In this document: positions 8,585 through 14,703 of the stretch, one piece after another
How the letters are laid out: the number at the start of each line of letters is the position of its first letter
Numbering within the stretch: position 1 is the stretch's first letter
Assembly: GCA_964463285.1 (NCBI GenBank)
Contig: CAYXBB010000014.1
Span: forward strand, 1-41,610
Direction: 5' to 3'
Length of the DNA stretch: 41,610 nucleotides
Origin: JAAZLS01 sp964463285
Lineage (GTDB): Bacteria; Bacillota; Dethiobacteria; DTU022
Position numbers and translations under genes: made by a program
The notes under the pieces: generated by a model
The model's input: only the letters and a program-made list of their open reading frames with translations
Told to the model about the DNA's origin: nothing
Databases searched by the model: none

Positions 8585-10066
8585 TTAAGGCTGCTGCTCC
8601 TTTAAATAGTAGCGCAGCGCCCGGGGAGTAATACCCAGCAGTTCCGCGGCTTTAGACTGGTTGCCGAAAGTGGTTTTCAGGGCCAGATCAATGATTGCCC
8701 AAACCAGCCGGCGATTCCATTGCTTTAAATCATCCTGGAACCCGGCAAGGTTAAACCCTTCACGCGGATCTATTTTCAAAAGCAGATCTTTCCATTGCCG
8801 GGATAGCTCCAGAAGCTCTTGCTGGTGGGGGTGATCTACCCAGTAATCGGGAGGCTGCGGCAAATTGTCAACCTGATGTTCCGGTTCGGTTGAAATTTCT
8901 ACCCGAGCTGCCGGTTGCAATTTTGGCGGCAGCTCGGCGGTTTTGATTTGCGATCCCTTACTGAGCAGCACTGCCTGTGCCACTGTATTGGCCAGCTCCC
9001 GGATATTACCGGGCCAGGGATACTTAACTAACAGCTCCACGGCCTGTTTGGTAAACTGTTTGGGGGCTTCTTTGTGCTTGGTTTCTTTATCCAAAAAGTA
9101 GCTTACAAAAAGGGGTATATCTTCCGCCCGTTCCCTTAGCGGTGGTATCACCAGGGAGGCGACGTCCAGTCGGTAAAACAGATCTTCCCGGAAGGTTTTT
9201 TCCTCTACCTTGCCGGCCAGATTGACATTAGTAGCGGTGATCACCCTTACATCAACCTTGCTGATCTCTTCTCCCCCTACCCGCAACAGTTCCCCGGTTT
9301 CCAGTATCCGCAGCAACTTGATTTGAATAGCCGGGGAGGCAGAATCGATCTCATCCAGAAACAGGGTGCCCTTGTGAGCCAGCTCGAATATTCCCCTTTT
9401 TCGGTTGATCGCTCCGGTAAAGGCCCCTTTTTCATGCCCAAACAGTTCGCTCTCCAGAAGAGTTTCCGTAAATGCTCCACAGTTGAATCCCAAAAACGGG
9501 CGGTCACTGCGGTGGCTTACCGAATGGATATAACGGGCCAATATTTCCTTGCCGGTCCCGGTTTCACCTTGAATTAATACCGTAATATTTTTTTTGGCGA
9601 TCTTTCGAGCGGCGGTAACCAGGCTGATCATTTTAGGGTTACGTCCGATCACAAATCCGTATTCTTCTTGAGAGACCAGCTTGTCGGCCTCAAGCTTGGC
9701 TGCCAGAGCTTTTTCCAGCAGATTTTCCATCTCTTCTATGTCTGCAAAAGGTTTTTCCACATAATCAAAGGCTCCCAGCTGGATTGCCTCCACTGCCGAT
9801 TTAACGGTGGAATAACCGGTAATTATAATCACTTCACATTCCGGCTGTTTAAGCTTGATCTCCTTTAGTATTTCCAGGCCGTCGCTGTCGGGAAGTTTCA
9901 GATCCACCAGGGCTACATTAAACTTGAACTGATTTAGTTTGGCCCGGGCCTCTTTTCCGCTATGAGCACTTTCTACCTGACTACCCTTGCTTCGAAGCAG
10001 GTAGGCAAAAAAATTGCAGACCTCCGGCTCATCATCTACTATCAGAAATTGGGCGTTTGCCATCAT
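8585..10066 (-). CDS. Sigma-54-dependent response regulator (NtrC family)
   Basis: 493 aa. A receiver domain with Asp55 (VALVDLKLPDSDG) leads into a sigma-54 activator AAA+ domain (about 135-375): Walker A GETGTGKE, the sigma-54-contacting GAFTGA loop and Walker B TLFLDEID. A C-terminal Fis-type helix-turn-helix (about 455-490, KAAELLGITPRALRYYLKE) follows. The linker before the HTH (about 385-445) is longer and more charged than usual. The start overlaps the histidine-kinase stop by 4 nt, so the pair is translationally coupled. As an enhancer-binding protein it should open sigma-54 promoters; a matching -24/-12 site is seen at 14565-14580 upstream of the channel gene. No rpoN gene is in this window. 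Confidence 0.93.
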   Translation of the reverse strand: MMANAQFLIVDDEPEVCNFFAYLLRSKGSQVESAHSGKEARAKLNQFKFNVALVDLKLPDSDGLEILKEIKLKQPECEVIIITGYSTVKSAVEAIQLGAFDYVEKPFADIEEMENLLEKALAAKLEADKLVSQEEYGFVIGRNPKMISLVTAARKIAKKNITVLIQGETGTGKEILARYIHSVSHRSDRPFLGFNCGAFTETLLESELFGHEKGAFTGAINRKRGIFELAHKGTLFLDEIDSASPAIQIKLLRILETGELLRVGGEEISKVDVRVITATNVNLAGKVEEKTFREDLFYRLDVASLVIPPLRERAEDIPLFVSYFLDKETKHKEAPKQFTKQAVELLVKYPWPGNIRELANTVAQAVLLSKGSQIKTAELPPKLQPAARVEISTEPEHQVDNLPQPPDYWVDHPHQQELLELSRQWKDLLLKIDPREGFNLAGFQDDLKQWNRRLVWAIIDLALKTTFGNQSKAAELLGITPRALRYYLKEQQP

Positions 10067-11805
10067 TTGTTTTCCGGCCTCCCTGTGGCGGTTTCTTCAT
10101 TGGCACCGCTGTTTTCAGGTTTAGGTTCATCCAGGGGGATAATCAAACTAAATCTGCTTCCCTTGCCCGGGATGCTGTCTACATCGATAAAGCCCCGATG
10201 GGCCTGAGCGATACCCAGGCTGACGGATAGCCCCAGGCCGGTTCCCTGCCCGGCACGTTTGGTAGTATAGAACGGGTTAAACACATGAGGAATGGAGGCG
10301 GCTTCAATACCACAGCCAGTGTCAATTATATCTACCGCCACAAATTTTTCCGGTTGAACCCTGGTTTTTATGGTAATCAAACCTTTTTTTTGGTTGCCGC
10401 CTTCTTCGGCCTTAGCGTCAATGGCATCTTTGGCGTTGAGCATCAGGTTGATAATTATCTGTTCCAGCCCTTGGGCGTTGCCCAGTACCGGGGGGAGGGA
10501 GGCATACAGTTTTTTTAAGATTTCTATTTTGTTTTTTTCAATCTGGTAAGAGACCAGGGAAAGTGCCCGTTCTACCACCTGGTTTAAATTTATCTCTTCA
10601 AAAGAATATTCGTCCTGCCGGGAAAAGGTAAGCAGGTTTTGGATTATCCGCTGGCAGCGCATCCCGCAGGATTTGATATCCTTGATCAACTGGTAGTGGG
10701 GGTCGGAGAGAGGGGTTTCTCTGAGCAGGAGCTGGGAATTGCCCACAATGGCGGTTAGCGGACTGTTCAGTTCGTGAGCCACCCCGGCCGACATTTCACC
10801 CAGGGATACAAATTTGATCGAATCTACAAAACTGGTTACATCCTTGGCATAATAAGTAACTCCCAACGGAGTGTTTTGTTCGGTATAGGCCGGATAAGCA
10901 AAGATATCCAGAACCCGGTGATAGCGGGTTCTGGATTGCAAATAAGCAGTCTGGCCGGTTTTAACGACCTGATCTGCAAGACAGGGGTTGCACTTTGTTT
11001 CACGCCCGTAAAGCAACCGGTAGCATTTTTGGCCTAATATCTCTTCCTCCCGGTGGGTAAAGAATTCAATGGCGGCCCGGTTAACCCTGGATATTTCATG
11101 GTTGTTATTAATAAACATCAGCAGATCGGTTACCGCCGAGAAGGTGGTTTCCCATTCCTGTTTATGCTGCCATACTTCTTTGTACAGGCGGACATTTTCC
11201 AGGCAAACCGCTAACTGATCGGCAACCTGTGACAGAAAAGGCAGTTCTTGTTCATTAAAATTGGATTTGCTGGCCAGCTCCAGCACTCCCACAGTTTTAT
11301 TTTTGGCCATCAAGGGGATCAGTATGGTGGAGGCAATTCCTAAAGCCTGGAGTTCTTTCTCTTCCGGAGAAACAGATTGATCCTGGCAGTGCCTGAGCAG
11401 TGGTCCCTTTTCGGCAATTGCTTTTTTTAACGCGGGACCGATCCGGCCACCCCTAATCTTCAATTGTTCAATCTGCCGGTTGTACTTGATTATAGCTTCG
11501 TCGGGTTTATGGTTGTTTTCCACTAAAAATGTAGACTGATCTACCAGCCTATCCTGTTCTATTATGTACAGATTCAACATATCAAAAGAGATCAGAACCT
11601 GCAGTTTTGGAATAACGTTTTCCAGGATCTGGGTGAAGGTCATATCTACTCCGATGCTTTTGGTAAGCTGATTGATAATTTCCAGCTGGAGGTTCTGCCT
11701 GGTAATCTCCGAGATGTTTTTCTTAAGCTCAACGTAGTAAGACTTTTTTGAACTATGAATACCGGTTAGCTTTTCTATGAGTACCTTTTTGTTGGCGATG
11801 ACCAC
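10063..11805 (-). CDS. Soluble GAF/PAS sensor histidine kinase
   Basis: 580 aa with no membrane segment. N-terminal helix (about 15-45), GAF domain (about 50-210), PAS domain (about 215-325), HisKA with His344 (GVAHELNSPLTAI) and HATPase_c (N-box MLNAKDAID, G1 DTGCGIE, G2 GQGTGLGLSVSLGIA). The PAS domain carries three cysteines, C261, C272 and C275 (KCNPC), a pattern that could bind a metal or respond to redox; this is inference. GTG start with GGAAGAG about 8 nt upstream. It lies 33 nt after the alcohol-dehydrogenase stop and overlaps the sigma-54 activator, so the three genes probably form one operon. A cytoplasmic signal (small molecule, redox state) is more likely than an external one. 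Confidence 0.9.
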   Translation of the reverse strand: MVIANKKVLIEKLTGIHSSKKSYYVELKKNISEITRQNLQLEIINQLTKSIGVDMTFTQILENVIPKLQVLISFDMLNLYIIEQDRLVDQSTFLVENNHKPDEAIIKYNRQIEQLKIRGGRIGPALKKAIAEKGPLLRHCQDQSVSPEEKELQALGIASTILIPLMAKNKTVGVLELASKSNFNEQELPFLSQVADQLAVCLENVRLYKEVWQHKQEWETTFSAVTDLLMFINNNHEISRVNRAAIEFFTHREEEILGQKCYRLLYGRETKCNPCLADQVVKTGQTAYLQSRTRYHRVLDIFAYPAYTEQNTPLGVTYYAKDVTSFVDSIKFVSLGEMSAGVAHELNSPLTAIVGNSQLLLRETPLSDPHYQLIKDIKSCGMRCQRIIQNLLTFSRQDEYSFEEINLNQVVERALSLVSYQIEKNKIEILKKLYASLPPVLGNAQGLEQIIINLMLNAKDAIDAKAEEGGNQKKGLITIKTRVQPEKFVAVDIIDTGCGIEAASIPHVFNPFYTTKRAGQGTGLGLSVSLGIAQAHRGFIDVDSIPGKGSRFSLIIPLDEPKPENSGANEETATGRPENK

Positions 11806-11838
11806 TGTTTATCTCTTCCTTTGGTTACATAATTACAT

Positions 11839-12987
11839 TTAAAGCACTAGCTTAAAAATTTCTATGATATCTTGCACTTCGGCATCACGGGGGTTGGTGA
11901 TAAAGCAGGCATCTTTGATTGCATTCCGGCTTAGTTCCGGTATAACCTCTTCTGATAACCCCAGTTTGGACAAACCGGAGGGTATCCCCACATCTTCAGC
12001 CAGTTCCTGGACCATTAAGATGGCTTTTTCCGCAGCCCCGCGGTTGGTTATCTGATTAGCCTTAGCCCCCATGGCCTTAGAAATAAGGGCGAATTTGTCA
12101 ATTGAGGAGATAAGGTTAAAGCGCATCACCGCCGGCAACAAAATGGCGCTGGTCTCACCGATCGGTAGATCCAGAAGCCCCCCCACTTGATGTGACATGG
12201 CATGAGCCAGTCCCAGCACGGCATTTGAAAATGCCAGACCCGCTTGCAGGCTGGCCTTGGCCATGGCTACCTTGGCTTCTTCGTTAACCTGGCTGGCTGT
12301 AGAAGCTCTCAGGTTGCAGGAGATCAACTTGATAGCGTGCAAGGCATGAACATCAGTAAGATCTGTGGAGGCCAAGGAGACAAATGCCTCGATGGCATGG
12401 GACAAGGCTTCCATCCCGGTATGGGCAGTAAGCCGGCTATTAACGGTAGAGAGGATTAAGGGATCCGAAATAGCGATATCGGGAACCAATGACTTAGATA
12501 TTATGGTCATCTTAATTTTGCGTTTGCTATCAGCAATAATAGAAAACTGGGATATTTCCGAACCCGATCCGGCAGTTGATGGGACGGCGATAATCGGGGG
12601 AAGAGGTTTTTTAATCAGGTCTATACCTTCATAGGCTTGAATCTGTCCCTTGTTGGTAGCCAGAGTAGCTACTGCCTTGGCGGCATCAATGGCGCTTCCT
12701 CCTCCGATAGCCAGCACGGCATCGCACCCTTTTTCCGAATATAACAGTGCTCCTTTTTCCACTTCGTAATCCCGTGGGTTAGCGGAGAAATCAGACCAGA
12801 TAAACCATTCAAGATTGCTGTTTTTTAAATGTGGAGAGGCTTTATCCACCCAGCCGCAATCGATAATTCCCCGGTCGGCTACCAAAAAAACCCTGGCGGC
12901 TCCCAGTCTTAAGCAGCATTCTCCCACCTGGTTCAGGGATCCCTTGCCAAAAATTATTTCCGGGGAAACAAATTTACTAATATACAT
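11839..12987 (-). CDS. Iron-type (group III) alcohol dehydrogenase with altered metal ligands
   Basis: 382 aa, full length for the Fe-ADH family. The N-terminal Rossmann-like half has the NAD(P) motif GGGSAIDAAKAVA (95-107) and STAGSGSE (137-144). The C-terminal helical half carries the metal site. Aligning by spacing to E. coli FucO (ligands D196, H200, H263, H277), the equivalents here are Glu193, His197, His262 and Ile276: two of four ligands are changed (D to E, H to I in LDLPIGETSA). The nearby His266 is kept. Activity with the normal metal is therefore uncertain. ATG at 12987 with a weak AAAGG site; the promoter is at 13076-13105. It is upstream of, and probably co-transcribed with, the kinase/activator pair. 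Known family role: interconversion of short alcohols and aldehydes or ketones. Confidence 0.9.
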   Translation of the reverse strand: MYISKFVSPEIIFGKGSLNQVGECCLRLGAARVFLVADRGIIDCGWVDKASPHLKNSNLEWFIWSDFSANPRDYEVEKGALLYSEKGCDAVLAIGGGSAIDAAKAVATLATNKGQIQAYEGIDLIKKPLPPIIAVPSTAGSGSEISQFSIIADSKRKIKMTIISKSLVPDIAISDPLILSTVNSRLTAHTGMEALSHAIEAFVSLASTDLTDVHALHAIKLISCNLRASTASQVNEEAKVAMAKASLQAGLAFSNAVLGLAHAMSHQVGGLLDLPIGETSAILLPAVMRFNLISSIDKFALISKAMGAKANQITNRGAAEKAILMVQELAEDVGIPSGLSKLGLSEEVIPELSRNAIKDACFITNPRDAEVQDIIEIFKLVL

Positions 12988-13075
12988 CTGGAATTTAGCC
13001 TTTCTAAATATCGCTATCCGGCAGTAGACTATTCTGTAGCTACTGTCTGAACTCCTCTTTTCAGCATTTTACAGC

Positions 13076-13105
13076 ATTATACTTTAAAAAAACCGGCCCC
13101 TGCAA
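13076..13105 (-). promoter_or_regulatory. Sigma-A promoter of the alcohol dehydrogenase / two-component operon
   Basis: Read on the minus strand: -35 TTGCAG (13105-13100), 18-nt spacer, -10 TATAAT (13081-13076). Transcription would start near 13069, about 80 nt before the dehydrogenase ATG. The spacer contains the T-run of the terminator that ends the preceding operon, so the two signals are superimposed. Confidence 0.6.
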
Positions 13106-13126
13106 GTGCTAAAACAGAAGCCGGCT
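13086..13126 (-). terminator. Rho-independent terminator of the channel/Cys-protein operon
   Basis: Minus-strand hairpin AGCCGGC (13126-13120) with GCCGGTT (13097-13091), 7 bp including one G-U pair, a 22-nt loop, then a U-tract from the seven A bases at 13086-13092. The loop is long, so strength is doubtful. Leaky termination would let channel-operon transcripts continue into the dehydrogenase/kinase/activator genes. Confidence 0.45.
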
Positions 13127-13167
13127 CTTTCCGGAGAGCGCTCGCGATCCCCGCGCATTCCCCGAGA

Positions 13168-13419
13168 TTAGTGATTACTTTTTGGCAAGGATTCCCGGGT
13201 TTCTCTTATCTCAGTTTCCTTTATTTCCGGGACTACTCCGAATCCCAGATTACTTTCCATGATTTTCTGGCACATAGTTCGTTGCTGGTCAGTACAACCA
13301 ATTTTTTCCGCCTCATCACGGCTAAATACTTTAGCATAGGCGCCGGCGCTGCAGAACATCACCCACCCGTTTAATCCCAGATATTCCTTCCAGTATTCAC
13401 ATTTTACCAGCTTTTCCAT
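13168..13419 (-). CDS. Small four-Cys protein, free-standing copy of the channel's N-terminal module
   Basis: 83 aa, no family recognised. Four cysteines (C7, C23, C42, C50) are spaced C-x15-C-x18-C-x7-C. The same spacing without any gap occurs at the N terminus of the adjacent channel protein (C5, C21, C40, C48), and the surrounding residues agree (CxxWK.Y, IGCT, ..RxxC..xME.N.G.G.VP). The two are clearly paralogous. The last 15 residues are charged and probably disordered. ATG at 13419 with GGGGGAG about 5 nt upstream; it lies 32 nt after the channel stop, so it is very likely in the same operon. Four conserved Cys suggest a metal or Fe-S site or disulfides; no signal peptide, so cytoplasmic. 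The function is unknown. Confidence 0.8.
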   Translation of the reverse strand: MEKLVKCEYWKEYLGLNGWVMFCSAGAYAKVFSRDEAEKIGCTDQQRTMCQKIMESNLGFGVVPEIKETEIRETRESLPKSNH

Positions 13420-13451
13420 CAGGCTCCCCCCCCCTTTAAAAAATACTCGGG

Positions 13452-14507
13452 CTACACCCTACCGTTTACTATCATTCTACGGGGAGCGGCCGGGCGTAGA
13501 TAGGCATTCCAGTAAAACACCCCAACAAACAAAACTCCTCCTATTAAGTTACCAATGGTCACCGGAATCAGGTTGTTTACAAAAAAGGTCTTCAAGGTTA
13601 GTCCTTCCAGGATAGCCGGAGAAAGTACGGCTTCAAACATAGCCTGGTTTTTTAAAAATAAGCCCATCGGAATAAAATACATGTTGGCGACAGAGTGCTC
13701 AAAACCGGCAGCTACAAAAGCAGCAATCGGTATCATGATCCCAATTATCTTGCCGATGGCATCTTTACTGGCAAAAGAGAGCCAGACCGCCAGGCAGACC
13801 AGCCAGTTGCATAAAATACCCCGGAAGATAGCCTCCGTCCAGGATAAAGAGCTCTTGGCAAAGGCGACATTAATTGCTCTTAGACCGATTGCTCCCCCGT
13901 TGGCTTTCCAGATTCCAGAATAAAAGAACAGTACTGCCAGCAGTAGTGATCCAATAAAATTAAAACTATACACCCAACCCCAGTTTGATAACACCTGCTT
14001 GAGGGTTACCTTTTTATCTAAATATCCTGTAACCAACAGGTTGTTCCCGGTAAATAGTTCTGCTCCCCCTAAAATTACCAGAATCAGTCCCAAAGAGAAT
14101 GCAATGCCTCCAATTAGTCTGGTTAGGCCATCACCGACGATGGGGGAGATATCGTTGGTGATAATGGTAAACATTATCGCCCCCATGGCGATATAAGCTC
14201 CGGCCAACAAAGCTAGCACTTGCAGTGCCGGTGGACCGATGGCTGCTTTTTTTGTAGCTGCGGTTACACAGGTCTTTGCAATCTCCGGAGGGGGATCGCA
14301 GGGTACCATCGGCTTGGGAGCAGGGACCGCCCCTGTGCCGATATTTAACTCCATTGTCCCCAGACATTGTTTCCTTTTTTCGACAGTGCAGCCAATCCGC
14401 TCTAAAAAATCCGGATTGACCGGGCGGTTAAAAGCAGCCAGCTCACAGTAGGAAACTGCTCCTCCGATCGAATCGTAATCCTTCCAAAACTGACACCCGT
14501 TAGCCAT
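13452..14507 (-). CDS. Formate/nitrite transporter (FNT) family channel with N-terminal four-Cys module
   Basis: 351 aa from ATG 14507 (AAGGAGG 8 nt upstream); the longer open frame to 14576 lacks a ribosome site. Residues about 1-62 form a Cys-rich module not part of the usual FNT fold (C5, C21, C40, C48), then a linker with C70 and C80. Residues about 88-340 are the six-helix FNT channel: GGAELFTGNNLLVTGYL (omega-loop region), FRGILCNWLVCLAVW, and GFEHSVANMYFIPMG with the gating His271 (His209 of E. coli FocA). FNT members carry formate, nitrite, lactate or hydrosulfide; the sequence here is closest in feel to FocA-type formate channels, which is inference. Preceded by a sigma-54 promoter and followed by a free copy of the Cys module. 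Confidence 0.9.
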   Translation of the reverse strand: MANGCQFWKDYDSIGGAVSYCELAAFNRPVNPDFLERIGCTVEKRKQCLGTMELNIGTGAVPAPKPMVPCDPPPEIAKTCVTAATKKAAIGPPALQVLALLAGAYIAMGAIMFTIITNDISPIVGDGLTRLIGGIAFSLGLILVILGGAELFTGNNLLVTGYLDKKVTLKQVLSNWGWVYSFNFIGSLLLAVLFFYSGIWKANGGAIGLRAINVAFAKSSLSWTEAIFRGILCNWLVCLAVWLSFASKDAIGKIIGIMIPIAAFVAAGFEHSVANMYFIPMGLFLKNQAMFEAVLSPAILEGLTLKTFFVNNLIPVTIGNLIGGVLFVGVFYWNAYLRPAAPRRMIVNGRV

Positions 14508-14533
14508 TTTTAAAAACCTCCTTCCAAAATGTA

Positions 14534-14547
14534 GGTCAATGCTGACC
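14534..14547. promoter_or_regulatory. Palindromic site in the channel-gene leader
   Basis: GGTCA-ATGC-TGACC, a perfect 5-bp inverted repeat with 4-nt spacing, lies between the predicted sigma-54 start point and the channel ATG. It could be a repressor operator or an RNA hairpin close to the ribosome site. No protein can be assigned. Confidence 0.35.
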
Positions 14548-14564
14548 TTCCTGGTAATATATAG

Positions 14565-14580
14565 AGCAATAACCATGCCA
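14565..14580 (-). promoter_or_regulatory. Sigma-54 (-24/-12) promoter of the FNT channel operon
   Basis: On the minus strand TGGCATGGTTATTGCT, against consensus TGGCAC-N5-TTGCW: the invariant GG and GC are exactly 10 nt apart and only one core base differs. The start point would be near 14554, giving a leader of about 47 nt to the ATG at 14507. A sigma-54 activator gene is 4.5 kb downstream on the same strand. Confidence 0.65.
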
Positions 14581-14601
14581 GATCTGAAACAGCGGAGATC
14601 T
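14580..14601. repeat. AGATCT-N10-AGATCT repeat next to the sigma-54 promoter
   Basis: Two copies of the 6-bp palindrome AGATCT (14580-14585 and 14596-14601), centres 16 bp apart, directly behind the -24 element. This is closer than a typical activator enhancer (usually 80-150 bp upstream) and could bind a bending or repressing protein. A second symmetric element, GACCGGAGACCGG at 14631-14643, is at about -80. Confidence 0.3.
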
Positions 14602-14703
14602 AAATAAATAGCGGTAGCAAACCTTTTTTAGACCGGAGACCGGCAAAGAGGTGACGCAATCGCGGCACAAAAAAGACCTATATGGTTGGCAGAGCCTGAT
14701 TGT

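Noticed and set aside
13555..13923. 122-codon plus-strand open frame inside the FNT channel gene
   Set aside because: Antisense to conserved channel motifs; no independent evidence.
14508..14576. Longer N terminus for the FNT channel
   Set aside because: The extension would run over the sigma-54 promoter leader; AAGGAGG is placed for the ATG at 14507, and the paralogous small protein starts at the equivalent residue.
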